From contig NC_064036.1 in NCBI RefSeq assembly GCF_932526225.1, positions 15,741,181-15,805,180 on the forward strand: 64,000 nucleotides of DNA, read 5' to 3'. Below the pieces are notes generated by a model. It saw only the letters and a list, made by a program, of their open reading frames with translations. It searched no databases and was not told the origin of the DNA. Within the stretch, counting starts at the first letter, position 1. Each line of letters opens with the position of its first letter. A program made the translations under genes and the position numbers. Positions 25,885 through 39,965 of the stretch are shown in pieces. The DNA is from Nematostella vectensis. Lineage: Eukaryota; Cnidaria; Anthozoa; Actiniaria; Edwardsiidae.

Positions 25885-27334
25885 CGAAAAACGGCAGCTT
25901 CTTGAAATTTGAACTCCTGGGGCCGGTGCCAGAAAGCCCGATTAAGCCCTAGATTAGCGCCTAATCCTGGGTTAAAATTCGCTGATAGTATGTTAGCTAA
26001 CTACCATAGTGAAGCTGGCAGGCAACTCAGCAGGCAACTCGGTGAAGTTAGCAGGCAACTCAAATGTGATAATTTGTGTAATATCTCGGCAGGTATATGG
26101 CCGATTGTCACGAAATTTTGATACGATTGTACAAAAAGTACAACAAACATATTCATGCATGTATGATATCAAATATTATTAATCACGTGACTGTGTGACG
26201 TTGAACGTTCCAGCAGGCAAGTCGTTACATCACAATTGTCGCGATATCTACGTCCCCTTTTTACCGATAGTCATCAAACTTTAACCTAAGTGTACAAATG
26301 TAATAACGAAGACAACGCCGTATTAGTTATTCTCATGACGTCATCAATCACGTGACCGTGGGAAAAAACATTTTCTCGAGTTCCTATTGAGAAAACATTA
26401 CGAAACTTTCGAAATATGACAAATAGCACATGGGATTTTACAATCATTTAAAATATGACGTCATCAATCACGTGACCGTGGGAAAAAAGTCGATATCTAG
26501 AGTTCTGACTGAAATAACAGTGCAAAACTTTCGAAATACGACAAATTATGTATGTCGTTATTAAAGCCTAACTTTTTTGGAATGTTTTCGTGATTTACTT
26601 TTATAAAAACTTTTAGCAGGCAACTTGACAGTACAGCAGGTAACTCGTGATGCACTGGGAATATCGTATTCGTCGTTATTAAAGCTTCACTTTTTTGGCA
26701 TTTGTAAGTGATTAACTCGAATAGAAACATATACTGGAAATATCGTATTCGTCGTTGTTAAATGTTCACTTTTGGCACTTGCACGTGATTTACACATCTT
26801 AACCTGCACTGTAATTCCTACCGTTTCTCTGCCGTATCTACGCGTATTATTTTCGCTCGATATGGGCCATCGCTTAAGCTCATCGATTATCAGTCACTAA
26901 CCTAGAGCGCGAATCCTAACAAACTCTCTCTCTACACGACACAATATAAAAACCCATACTCAAGGAGCCAACTGTCCAATACTTATATAACCACTATCTA
27001 TCTTCTATTTGCCATCATTGATTTGTCCCCTGCACGCTTTCAGATATTATTCCTCACCGGTCTTGTTATTGACTTGATTTTTCACAAGCTCACATTACAC
27101 TCACAGGAAATTATCAACAGGTAATTATCACCCTCGTTCAAAGGTCAAATACACTGTTCTGCCCTAACTCCAAGCCCGTTTTCTACATTTCATTTATAGC
27201 CACAACTCTTAACTAACATCCCCAATGCAATACACCATATATAATAGCCATAATTGCACACTTTAACCCACACACTAACGTCTATCACCATACATTTTAT
27301 AACCCCACACAGCAGCCTCGGTACGAATACCAGA

Positions 27335-30300
27335 TTTAAATGTTCACTTTTTGGCATTTGTACGTAATTTACTCGAACAAAAACATATAACAGGCAACTC
27401 GACAGTACAGCAGGTAACTCGTTATACACTGGGAATATTGTATTCGTTGTTGTTACAGCTTCACTTATTGGCATTTATACGTGATTTACTTTAATAAAAA
27501 CATATAGCAGGCAACTCAATAGTACAGCAGCTAACTCGTTATGCGCTGGGAATACCGTATTCGTCGTCATTCAAGCTTCACTTTTTTGGAATTTGTACGT
27601 GATTTACTTTAATAAAAACATATAGCAGGCAACTCGACAGTACAGCAGGTAACTCGTTATGCGCTGGGAATATCGTATTCGTCGTTGTTAAATGTTCACT
27701 TTTTGGTATTTATACGTGATTTACTTTAATAAAAACATATAGCAGGCAACTCGACAGTACAGCAGGTAACACGTTATGCGCTGGGAATATCGTATTCGTC
27801 GTCATTCAAGCTTCACTTTTTTTGGAATTTGTACGTGATTTACTTTAATAAAAACATATAGCAGGCAACTCGACAGTACAGCAGGTAACTCGTTATGCAC
27901 TGGGAATATCGTATTCGTCGTTATTGAAGCTTCACTTTTTCTTATTTGTACATGATTTACTTTAATAAAAACATATAGCAGGCAACTCGACAGTACAGCA
28001 GGTAACTCGTTATGCACTGGGAATATCGTATTCGTCGTCATTCAAGCTTCACTTTTTTGGAATTTGTACGTGATTTACTTTAATAAAAACATATAGCAGG
28101 CAACTCGACAGTACAGCAGGTAACTCGTTATGCGCTTTGAATATCGTATCCGTCGTTATTGGAGCTTCATTTTTTCGTATTTGTACATGATTTACTTTAA
28201 TAAAAACATATAGCAGGCAACTTGATAGTACAGCAGGTAACTCGTTATGCACTGGGAATATCGTATTCGTCGTCATTCAAGCTTCACTTTTTTGGAATTT
28301 GTACGTGATTTACTTTAATAAAAACATATAGCAGGCAACTCGACAGTACAGCAGGTAACTCGTTATGCGCTTTGAATATCGTATCCGTCGTTATTGGAGC
28401 TTCATTTTTTCGTATTTGTACATGATTTACTTTAATAAAAACATATAGCAGGCAACTTGATAGTACAGCAGGTAACTCGTTATGCACTGGTAATATTGTA
28501 TTCTTTGTTGTTTAAGCTTCACTTCTTAGGCAGTTGTAAGTGATTTACTCTAATAAAAACATATAGCAGGCAACTCGACAGTACAGCAGGTAACTCGTTA
28601 TGCGCTTTGAATATCGTATTCGTCGTTGTTAAATGTTCACTTTTTGGCATTTATACGTGATTTACTTTAATAAAAACATATAGCAGGCAACTCGACAGTA
28701 CAGCAGGTAACTCGTTATGCGCTAAGAATATCGTATTCGTCGTTGTTAAATGTTCACTTTTTGGTATTTGTACATGATTTACTTTAATAAAAACATATAG
28801 CAGGCAACTCGACAGTACAGCAGGTAACTCGTTATGCACTGGGAATATCGTATTCGTCGTTGTTAAATGTTCACTTTTTAGTACTTATACGTGATTTACT
28901 TTAATAAAAACATATAGCAGGCAACTCTACAGTACAGCAGGTAACTCGTTATGCGCTGGGAATATCGTATTCGTCGTCATTCAAGCTTCACTTTTTTGGA
29001 ATTTGTACGTGATTTACTTTAATAAAAACATATAGCAGGCAACTCGACAAGCAGGTAACTCGTTATGCGCTGGGAATATCGTATTCGTCGTCATTCAAGC
29101 TTCACTTTTTTGGAATTTGTACGTGATTTACTTTAATAAAAACATATAGCAGGCAACTCGACAGTACAGCAGGTAACTCGTTATGCACTGGGAATATCGT
29201 ATTCGTCGTTATTGAAGCTTCACTTTTTCGTATTTGTACATGATTTACTTTAATAAAAACATATAGCAGGCAACTCGACAGTACAGCAGGTAACTCGTTA
29301 TGCGCTTTGAATATCGTATTCGTCGTTGTTAAATGTTCACTTTTTGGTATTTATACGTGATTTACTTTAAAAAAAACATATAGCAGGCAACTCTACAGTA
29401 CAGCAGGTAACTCGTTATGCGCTGGGAATATCGTATTCGTCGTCATTCAAGCTTCACTTTTTTGGAATTTGTACGTGATTTACTTTAATAAAAACATATA
29501 GCAGGCAACTCGACAGTACAGCAGGTAACTCGTTATGCACTGGGAATATCTTATTCGTCGTTATTGAAGCTTCACTTTTTCTTATTTGTACATGATTTAC
29601 TTTAATAAAAACATATAGCAGGCAACTCGACAGTACAGCAGGTAACTCGTTATGCACTGGGAATATTGTATTCTCCGTTGTATAAGCTTCACTTTTTAGG
29701 CAGTTGTAAGTGATTTACTCTAATAAAAACATATAGCAGGCAACTCGACAGTACAGCAGGTAACTCGTTATGCGCTTTGAATATCGTATTCGTCGTTGTT
29801 AAATGTTCACTTTTTGGTATTTATACGTGATTTACTTTAATAAAAACATATAGCAGGCAACTCGACAGTACAGCAGGTAACTCGTTATGCACTGGGAATA
29901 TCGTATTCTCCGTTGTATAAGCTTCACTTTTTAGGCAGTTGTAAGTGATTTACTCTAATAAAAACATATAGCAGGCAACTCGACAGTACAGCAGGTAACT
30001 CGTTATGCGCTTTGAATATCGTATTCGTCGTTGTTAAATGTTCACTTTTTGGTATTTATACGTGATTTACTTTAATAAAAACATATAGCAGGCAACTCTA
30101 CAGTACAGCAGGTAACTCGTTATGCGTTGGGAATATCGTATTCGTCGTCATTCAAGCTTCACTTTTTTGGAATTTGTACGTGATTTACTTTAATAAAAAC
30201 ATATAGCAGGCAACTCGACAGTACAGCAGGTAACTCGTTATGCACTGGGAATATCGTATTCGTCGTTATTGAAGCTTCACTTTTTCTTATTTGTACATGA

Positions 30301-32407
30301 TTTACTTTAATAAAAACATATAGCAGGCAACTCGACAGTACAGCAGGTAACTCGTTATGCGCTTTGAATATCGTATTCGTCGTTGTTAAATGTTCACTTT
30401 TTGGTATTTATACGTGATTTACTTTAATAAAAACATATAGCAGGCAACTCGACAGTACAGCAGGTAACTCGTTATGCGCTAAGAATATCGTATTCGTCGT
30501 CATTCAAGCTTCACTTTTTTGGAATTTGTACGTGATTTACTTTAATAAAAACATATAGCAGGCAACTCGACAGTACAGCAGGTAACTCGTTATGCACTGG
30601 GAATATCGTATTCGTCGTTATTGAAGCTTCACTTTTTCTTATTTGTACATGATTTACTTTAATAAAAACATATAGCAGGCAACTCGACAGTACAGCAGGT
30701 AACTCGTTATGCACTGGGAATATCGTATTCGTCGTCATTCAAGCTTCACTTTTTTGGAATTTGTACGTGATTTACTTTAATAAAAACATATAGCAGGCAA
30801 CTCGACAGTGCAGCAGGTAACTCGTTATGCGCTTTGAATATCGTATCCGTCGTTATTGGATCTTCATTTTTTCGTATTTGTACATGATTTACTTTAATAA
30901 AAACATATAGCAGGCAACTTGATAGTACAGCAGGTAACTCGTTATGCACTGGTAATATTGTATTCTCCGTTGTTTAAGCTTCACTTCTTAGGCAGTTGTA
31001 AGTGATTTACTCTAATAAAACCATATAGCAGGCAACTCGACAGTACAGCAGGTAACTCGTTATGCGCTTTGAATATCGTATCCGTCGTTATTGGAGCTTC
31101 ATTTTTCGTATTTGTACATGATTTACTTTAATAAAAACATATAGCAGGCAACTCGACAGTACAGCAGGTAACTCGTTATGCGCTTTGAATATCGTATTCG
31201 TCGTTGTTAAATGTTCACTTTTTGGAATTTGTACGTGATTTACTTTAATAAAAACATATAGCAGGCAACTCGACAGTACAGCAGGTAACTCGTTATGCAC
31301 TGGGAATATCGTATTCGTCGTTATTGAAGCTTCACTTTTTCTTATTTGTACATGATTTACTTTAATAAAAACATATAGCAGGCAACTCGACAGTACAGCA
31401 GGTAACTCGTTATGCGCTTTGAATATCGTATTCGTCGTTGTTAAATGTTCACTTTTTGGTATTTATACGTGATTTACTTTAATAAAAACATATAGCAGGC
31501 AACTCGACAGTACAGCAGGTAACTCGTTATGCGCTAAGAATATCGTATTCGTCGTCATTCAAGCTTCACTTTTTTGGAATTTGTACGTGATTTACTTTAA
31601 TAAAAACATATAGCAGGCAATTCGACAGTACAGCAGGTAACTCGTTATGCACTGGGAATATCGTATTCGTCGTTATTGAAGCTTCACTTTTTCTTATTTG
31701 TACATGATTTACTTTAATAAAAACATATAGCAGGCAACTCGACAGTACAGCAGGTAACTCGTTATGCACTGGGAATATCGTATTCGTCGTCATTCAAGCT
31801 TCACTTTTTTGGAATTTGTACGTGATTTACTTTAATAAAAACATATAGCAGGCAACTCGACAGTACAGCAGGTAACTCGTTATGCGCTTTGAATATCGTA
31901 TCCGTCGTTATTGGAGCTTCATTTTTTCGTATTTGTACATGATTTACTTTAATAAAAACATATAGCAGGCAACTTGACAGTACAGCAGGTAACTCGTTAT
32001 GCACTGGTAATATTGTATTCTCCGTTGTTTAAGCTTCACTTCTTAGGCAGTTGTAAGTGATTTACTCTAAAAAAACCATATAGCAGGCAACTCGACAGTA
32101 CAGCAGGTAACTCGTTATGCGCTTTGAATATCGTATCCGTCGTTATTGGAGCTTCATTTTTCGTATTTGTACATGATTTACCTTAAATAAAAACATATAG
32201 CAGGCAACTCGACAGTACAGCAGGTAACTCGTTATGCGCTAGGAATATCGTATTCGTCGTTGTTAAATGTTCACTTTTTGGTATTTATACGTGATTTACT
32301 TTAATAAAAACATATAGCAGGCAACTCGACAAGCAGGTAACTCGTTATGCGCTGGGAATATCGTATTCGTCGTCATTCAAGCTTCACTTTTTTGGAATTT
32401 GTACGTG
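27335..32407. repeat. 117-bp tandem array, left arm
   Basis: Unit of about 117 bp with landmarks GCAGGCAACTCGACAGTACA, GCAGGTAACTCGTTATGC, CGTATTCGTCG and TTTACTTTAATAAAAACATA. There are about 43 copies of several variants (CATTCAAGCTTCAC, TTGTTAAATGTTCAC and TTATTGGAGCTTC types). Longer periods are superimposed: 235 bp (2 units) near 28050-28490, and 1055 bp (9 units) between 30511 and 31566. Confidence 0.95.
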
Positions 32408-32413
32408 TTTGTG

Positions 32414-35400
32414 TATGTTTTTATTAAAGTAAATCATGTACAAATACGAAAAAGTGAAGCTCCAACAACGACGAATACGATATTCAAAGCGCATAACGAG
32501 TTACCTGCTGTACTGTCGAGTTGCCTGCTATATGTTTTTATTAAAGTAAATCACGTACAAATTCCAAAAAAGTGAAGCTTGAATGACGACGAATACGATA
32601 TTCCCAGTGCATAACGAGTTACCTGCTGTACTGTCGAGTTGCCTGCTATATGTTTTTATTAAAGTAAATCACGTACAAATTCCAAAAAAGTGAAGCTTGA
32701 ATGACGACGAATACGATATTCCCAGCGTATAACGAGTTACCTGCTTGTCGAGTTGCCTGCTATATGTTTTTATTAAAGTAAATCACGTATAAATACCAAA
32801 AAGTGAACATTTAACAACGACGAATACGATATTCCCAGCGCATAACGAGTTACCTGCTGTACTGTCGAGTTGCCTGCTATATGTTTTTATTAAAGTAAAT
32901 CACGTACAAATTCCCAAAAAGTGAAGCTTGTATGACGACGAATACGATATTCCCAGCGCATAACGAGTTACCTGCTGTACTGTCGAGTTGCCTGCTATAT
33001 GTTTTTATTAAAGTAAATCACGTATAAATACTAAAAAGTGAACATTTAACAACGACGAATACGATATTCCCAGTGCATAACGAGTTACCTGCTGTACTGT
33101 CGAGTTGCCTGCTATATGTTTTTATTAAAGTAAATCATGTACAAATACCAAAAAGTGAACATTTAACAACGACGAATACGATATTCCCAGCGCATAACGA
33201 GTTACCTGCTGTACTGTCGAGTTGCCTGCTATATGTTTTTATTAAAGTAAATCACGTACAAATTCCAAAAAAAGTGAAGCTTGAATGACGACGAATACGA
33301 TATTCCCAGTGCATAACGAGTTACCTGCTGTACTGTCGAGTTGCCTGCTATATGTTTTTATTAGAGTAAATCACTTACAACTGCCTAAAAAGTGAAGCTT
33401 AAACAACGGAGAATACAATATTACCAGTGCATAACGAGTTACCTGCTGTACTGTCAAGTTGCCTGCTATATGTTTTTATTAAAGTAAATCACGTACAAAT
33501 TCCAAAAAAGTGAAGCTTGAATGACGACGAATACGATATTCCCAGCGCATAACGATTTACCTGCTGTACTGTCGAGTTGCCTGCTATATGTTTTTATTAA
33601 AGTAAATCATGTACAAATACGAAAAAATGAAGCTCCAATAACGACGGATACGATATTCAAAGCGCATAACGAGTTACCTGCTGTACTGTCGAGTTGCCTG
33701 CTATATGTTTTTATTAAAGTAAATCACGTACAAATTCCAAAAAAGTGAAGCTTGAATGACGACGAATACGATATTCCCAGCGCATAACGAGTTACCTGCT
33801 GTACTGTCGAGTTGCCTGCTATATGTTTTTATAAGAGTAAATCACTTACAACTGCCTAAAAAGTGAAGCTTGAATGACGACGAATACGATATTCCCAGCG
33901 TATAACGAGTTACCTGCTTGTCGAGTTGCCTGCTATATGTTTTTATTAAAGTAAATCACGTATAAATACCAAAAAGTGAACATTTAACAACGACGAATAC
34001 GATATTCCCAGCGCATAACGAGTTACCTGCTGTACTGTCGAGTTGCCTGCTATATGTTTTTATTAAAGTAAATCACGTACAAATTCCCAAAAAGTGAAGC
34101 TTGAATGACGACGAATACGATATTCCCAGCGCATAACGAGTTACCTGCTGTACTGTCGAGTTGCCTGCTATATGTTTTTATTAAAGTAAATCACGTATAA
34201 ATACTAAAAAGTGAACATTTCACAACGACGAATACGATATTCCCAGTGCATAACGAGTTACCTGCTGTACTGTCGAGTTGCCTGCTATATGTTTTTATTA
34301 AAGTAAATCATGTACAAATACCAAAAAGTGAACATTTAACAACGACGAATACGATATTCCCAGCGCATAACGAGTTACCTGCTGTACTGTCGAGTTGCCT
34401 GCTATATGTTTTTATTAAAGTAAATCACGTACAAATTCCAAAAAAAGTGAAGCTTGAATGACGACGAATACGATATTCCCAGTGCATAACGAGTTACCTG
34501 CTGTACTGTCGAGTTGCCTGCTATATGTTTTTATTAGAGTAAATCACTTACAACTGCCTAAAAAGTGAAGCTTAAACAACGGAGAATACAATATTACCAG
34601 TGCATAACGAGTTACCTGCTGTACTGTCAAGTTGCCTGCTATATGTTTTTATTAAAGTAAATCACGTACAAATTCCAAAAAAGTGAAGCTTAAATGACGA
34701 CGAATACGATATTCCCAGCGCATAACGAGTTACCTGCTGTACTGTCGAGTTGCCTGCTATATGTTTTTATTAAAGTAAATCATGTACAAATACGAAAAAA
34801 TGAAGCTCCAATAACGACGGATACGATATTCAAAGCGCATAACGAGTTACCTGCTGTACTGTCGAGTTGCCTGCTATATGTTTTTATTAAAGTAAATCAC
34901 GTACAAATTCCAAAAAAGTGAAGCTTGAATGACGACGAATACGATATTCCCAGCGCATAACGAGTTACCTGCTGTACTGTCGAGTTGCCTGCTATATGTT
35001 TTTATAAGAGTAAATCACTTACAACTGCCTAAAAAGTGAAGCTTAAACAGCGGAGAATACAATATTACCAGTGCATAACGAGTTACCTGCTGTACTGTCA
35101 AGTTGCCTGCTATATGTTTTTATTAAAGTAAATCACGTACAAATTCCAAAAAAGTGAAGCTTGAATGACGACGAATACGATATTCCCAGCGCATAACGAG
35201 TTACCTGCTGTACTGTCGAGTTGCCTGCTATATTTTTTTATTAAAGTAAATCACGTACAAATACGAAAAAATGAAGCTCCAATAACGACGAATACGATAT
35301 TCAAAGCGCATAACGAGTTACCTGCTGTACTGTCGAGTTGCCTGCTATATGTTTTTATTAAAGTAAATCATGTACAAATACGAAAAAGTGAAGCTTCAAT

Positions 35401-37635
35401 AACGACGAATACGATATTCCCAGTGCATAACGAGTTACCTGCTGTGCTGTCGAGTTGCCTGCTATATGTTTTTATTAAAGTAAATCACGTATAAATACCA
35501 AAAAGTGAACATTTAACAACGACGAATACGATATTCCCAGCGCATAACGAGTTACCTGCTGTACTGTCGAGTTGCCTGCTATATGTTTTTATTAAAGTAA
35601 ATCACGTACAAATTCCAAAAAAGTGAAGCTTGAATGACGACGAATACGATATTCCCAGCGCATAACGAGTTACCTGCTGTACTGTCGAGTTGCCTGCTAT
35701 ATGTTTTTATTAAAGTAAATCACGTACAAATTCCCAAAAAGTGAAGCTTGAATGACGACGAATACGATATTCCCAGCGCATAACGAGTTACCTGCTGTAC
35801 TGTCGAGTTGCCTGCTATATGTTTTTATTAAAGTAAATCACGTATAAATACTAAAAAGTGAACATTTAACAACGACGAATACGATATTCCCAGTGCATAA
35901 CGAGTTACCTGCTGTACTGTCGAGTTGCCTGCTATATGTTTTTATTAAAGTAAATCATGTACAAATACCAAAAAGTGAACATTTAACAACGACGAATACG
36001 ATATTCCCAGCGCATAACGAGTTACCTGCTGTACTGTCGAGTTGCCTGCTATATGTTTTTATTAAAGTAAATCACGTACAAATTCCAAAAAAAGTGAAGC
36101 TTGAATGACGACGAATACGATATTCCCAGTGCATAACGAGTTACCTGCTGTACTGTCGAGTTGCCTGCTATATGTTTTTATTAGAGTAAATCACTTACAA
36201 CTGCCTAAAAAGTGAAGCTTAAACAACGGAGAATACAATATTACCAGTGCATAACGAGTTACCTGCTGTACTGTCAAGTTGCCTGCTATATGTTTTTATT
36301 AAAGTAAATCACGTACAAATTCCAAAAAAGTGAAGCTTGAATGACGACGAATACGATATTCCCAGCGCATAACGAGTTACCTGCTGTACTGTCGAGTTGC
36401 CTGCTATATGTTTTTATTAAAGTAAATCATGTACAAATACGAAAAAATGAAGCTCCAATAACGAAGGATACGATATTCAAAGCGCATAACGAGTTACCTG
36501 CTGTACTGTCGAGTTGCCTGCTATATGTTTTTATTAAAGTAAATCACGTACAAATTCCAAAAAAGTGAAGCTTGAATGACGACGAATACGATATTCCCAG
36601 CGCATAACGAGTTACCTGCTGTACTGTCGAGTTGCCTGCTATATGTTTTTATAAGAGTAAATCACTTACAACTGCCTAAAAAGTGAAGCTTAAACAACGG
36701 AGAATACAATATTACCAGTGCATAACGAGTTACCTGCTGTACTGTCAAGTTGCCTGCTATATGTTTTTATTAAAGTAAATCACGTACAAATTTCAAAAAA
36801 GTGAAGCTTGAATGACGACGAATACGATATTCCCAGCGCATAACGAGTTACCTGCTGTACTGTCGAGTTGCCTGCTATATTTTTTTATTAAAGTAAATCA
36901 CGTACAAATACGAAAAAATGAAGCTCCAATAACGACGAATACGATATTCAAAGCGCATAACGAGTTACCTGCTGTACTGTCGAGTTGCCTGCTATATGTT
37001 TTTATTAAAGTAAATCATGTACAAATACGAAAAAGTGAAGCTTCAATAACGACGAATACGATATTCCCAGTGCATAACGAGTTACCTGCTGTGCTGTCGA
37101 GTTGCCTGCTATATGTTTTTATTAAAGTAAATCACGTATAAATACCAAAAAGTGAACATTTAACAACGACGAATACGATATTCCCAGCGCATAACGAGTT
37201 ACCTGCTGTACTGTCGAGTTGCCTGCTATATGTTTTTATTAAAGTAAATCACGTACAAATTCCAAAAAAGTGAAGCTTGAATGACGACGAATACGATATT
37301 CCCAGCGCATAACGAGTTACCTGCTGTACTGTCGAGTTGCCTGCTATATGTTTTTATTAAAGTAAATCACGTATAAATACTAAAAAGTGAACATTTAACA
37401 ACGACGAATACGATATTCCCAGTGCATAACGAGTTACCTGCTGTACTGTCGAGTTGCCTGCTATATGTTTTTATTAAAGTAAATCACGTATAAATGCCAA
37501 AAAGTGAAGCTGTAACAACAACGAATACAATATTCCCAGTGTATAACGAGTTACCTGCTGTACTGTCGAGTTTCCTGTTATATGTTTTTGTTCGAGTAAA
37601 TTACGTACAAATGCCAAAAAGTGAACATTTAAATC
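32414..37635. repeat. 117-bp tandem array, right arm (inverted)
   Basis: The same unit as the left arm in reverse orientation, about 44 copies. Higher-order periods are 1173 bp (10 units; 33073 against 34246) and 1647 bp (14 units; 34246 against 35893, 34694 against 36341, 35165 against 36812). Recurrent open frames of 67-109 codons are the repeat read in one frame and end within two or three units. Confidence 0.95.
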
Positions 37636-39546
37636 TGGTATTCGTACCGAGGCGGCTGTGTGGGGTTATAAAATGTATGGTGATAGACGTTAGTGCGTGG
37701 GTTAAAGTGTGCAATTATGGCTATTATATATGGTGTATTGCATTGGGGATGTTAGTTAAGAGTTGTGGCTATAAATGAAATGTAGAAAACGGGCTTGGAG
37801 TTAGGGCAGAACAGTGTATTTGACCTTTGAACGAGGGTGATAATTACCTGTTGATAATTTCCTGTGAGTGTAATGTGAGCTTGTGAAAAATCAAGTCAAT
37901 AACAAGACCGGTGAGGAATAATATCTGAAAGCGTGCAGGGGACAAATCAATGATGGCAAATAGAAGATAGATAGTGGTTATATAAGTATTGGATAGTTGG
38001 CTCCTTGAGTATGGGTTTTTATATTGTGTCGTGTAGAGAGAGAGTTTGTTAGGATTCGCGCTCTAGGTTAGTGACTGATAATCGATGAGCTTAAGCGATG
38101 GCCCATATCGAGCGAAAATAATACGCGTAGATACGGCAGAGAAACGGTAGGAATTACAGTGCAGGTTAAGATGTGTAAATCACGTGCAAGTGCCAAAAGT
38201 GAACATTTAACAACGACGAATACGATATTTCCAGTATATGTTTCTATTCGAGTTAATCACTTACAAATGCCAAAAAAGTGAAGCTTTAATAACGACGAAT
38301 ACGATATTCCCAGTGTATCACGAGTTACCTGCTGTACTGTCAAGTTGCCTGCTATATGTTTGTATAAAAGTAAATCACGAAAACATTCCAAAAAAGTGAG
38401 GCTTTAATAACGACATACATAAGTTGTCGTACTTCGATTTCACTGTTATTTCAGTCAGAACTCTAGATATCGATTTATTTCCCACGGTCACGTGATTGAT
38501 GGCGTCATATTTTAAAAGTTCATGATTGTAAAATCCCATGTGCTATTTGTCATATTTCGAAAGTTTCGTAATGTTTTCTCAATAGGAACTCGAGAAAATG
38601 TTTTTTCCCACGGTCACGTGATTGATGACGTCATGAGAATAACTAATACGGTGTTGTCTTCGTTATTACATTTGTACACTTAGGTTAAAGTTTGATGACT
38701 ATCGGTGAAAATGGGACGTAGATATTGAGACAATTGTGATGTAACGACTTGCCTGCAGGAACATTCAACGTCACACAGTCACGTGATTAATAATATTTGA
38801 TATCATACATGCATGAATATGTTTGTAGTACTTTTTGTACAATCGTGTCAAAATTTCGTGACAATCGGCCAAATACCTGCCGAGATATTACACAAATCAA
38901 CACATTTGAGTTGCCTGCTAACTTCACCGAGTTGCCTGCTGAGTTGCCTGCCAGCTTCACTATGGTTAGCTAACTTACGGATAACTCATCGTTTCCGAAA
39001 GCCAAGTAATCCCCCGATTTACTAACCCTAGATAGAGCGAGTGAAAAACTGGTTTGACGAGAAAAATTCACACAGGATACCCAGTAGATCAATTGAGAGC
39101 AACACAAATTTACTTTTGGTGGGTTTATTTTCGCAGAGAAGCCCCAAAACACCTCTACATCACCTGTTATTACCTCCATTTCATTGCCAAAAATGTCATT
39201 GGCAGTATTCGAGTTGGTGCGTGAAACTAGCGAGACGGATTCGTTTCAAGTATAAATTTCATGTAACTTTCTGTCTGGCCCAGCACAATTATCGAGTCAG
39301 CAACGCTACGAAGGTCGCATAACAAAGCGAAATGTTGTTTTTGTGTAACGTCTTTTTTGTGGGCAACATCATTTTATGAAACATAAGTTCTACTGCAAAG
39401 TTTGGGAGTAAACCGTAGGTTAGCGAGTTAATCCACCTCGCGAGCAGGGAACAAAACTAATCCCGGGGTAAAGATTTAATCGTGGGTTAGGGCAAATTAA
39501 ACCCTGGGTTAGCGCAAATCGGCCTTTCAGGGACCGGCCCCTGGAC

Positions 39547-39780
39547 CATAAGGGTATCAGACCACAATCAAGCTGACTGGCACTGGCTCAATATAAGCAA
39601 AATCCACCATAACTTCATAACTTTAATTAAAACAATTTCCAAGCCCATACCCAGGGAAGAAGTTGAGGTTTTGGAAGAACTAACCACTCCGACTGCTATA
39701 TGGTCCGCTTAATGGGTGAACCAACCTCACAATCCTGGCTACGGGCCTGAGATTCATAAACTAGATCATGTCATGCAGAT
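39547..39780. other. no gene recognised
   Basis: Sequence between the giant element and the 3' end of the glycolate-oxidase remnant. No domain was recognised. Phrases such as AATCCTGGCTACGG recur elsewhere in the window (near 17484), which suggests dispersed repeat material. Confidence 0.4.
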
Positions 39781-39789
39781 GTTATACAT

Positions 39790-39795
39790 TTTATT
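39790..39795 (-). terminator. candidate poly(A) signal of the hydroxyacid oxidase
   Basis: AATAAA on the minus strand about 170 bp past the oxidase stop codon, before the giant inverted repeat begins. Confidence 0.45.
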
Positions 39796-39874
39796 TGTAG
39801 TATTTTTACAGAGATACGGAACATACAAAGCAGTCAATCACAGTCCATACATGCAGCATACTATAAGTATGAAT

Positions 39875-39945
39875 ACTCGGCCATCATGATTTTGTCACGT
39901 GACCCTAGATACGTGTATATCACAACTAGTTCCAGTAAACATACT
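39875..39945. repeat. diverged tandem copy of the oxidase 3' exon region
   Basis: ACTCGGCCATCATGATTTTG (about 39876) parallels ACTCGGGCCATCATAATTTG (about 39956) at a shift of about 80 bp. Both continue through a TCTAGATATGT / CTAGATACGTG stretch. The copy is decayed and has no matching acceptor. Confidence 0.55.
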
Positions 39946-39965
39946 AGGGGCTTTGACTCGGGCCA

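Larger units (their letters stand above)
25914..39546. mobile_element. giant inverted-repeat (foldback) element, about 13.6 kb
   Basis: The ends form imperfect TIRs. The left end reads CTCCTGGGGCCGGTGCCAGA; the reverse complement of the right end reads GTCCAGGGGCCGGTCCCTGA. Inside, both arms repeat in mirror order: a transition with CACGTGAC sites (about 25990-26560 and 38410-38973), a short repeat block, a unique segment of about 575 bp (26755-27330 and 37635-38205), then a long array of a 117-bp unit up to an axis at about 32408-32413. The right edge carries about 570 bp extra (38975-39546). No transposase was recognised, and all open frames come from the repeat. Clear target duplications were not found. 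It resembles foldback-type DNA transposons, whose long TIRs contain tandem subrepeats, but the family is not identified. An alternative is a host palindromic satellite locus with coincidental ends. Confidence 0.8.

Noticed and set aside
27802-37141. Many 62-109-codon frames (NELPAVLSSCLLYVFIKVNH) in the giant element as a gene family
   Set aside because: They are the 117-bp unit (39 codons) read in its one open phase, broken by stops in variant units, and they switch strand with the arm. No evidence of coding selection is visible.
25914-39546. Centromere or telomere satellite
   Set aside because: The array is embedded between genes, symmetrical about one axis and bounded by terminal inverted repeats, unlike an open-ended centromeric array.
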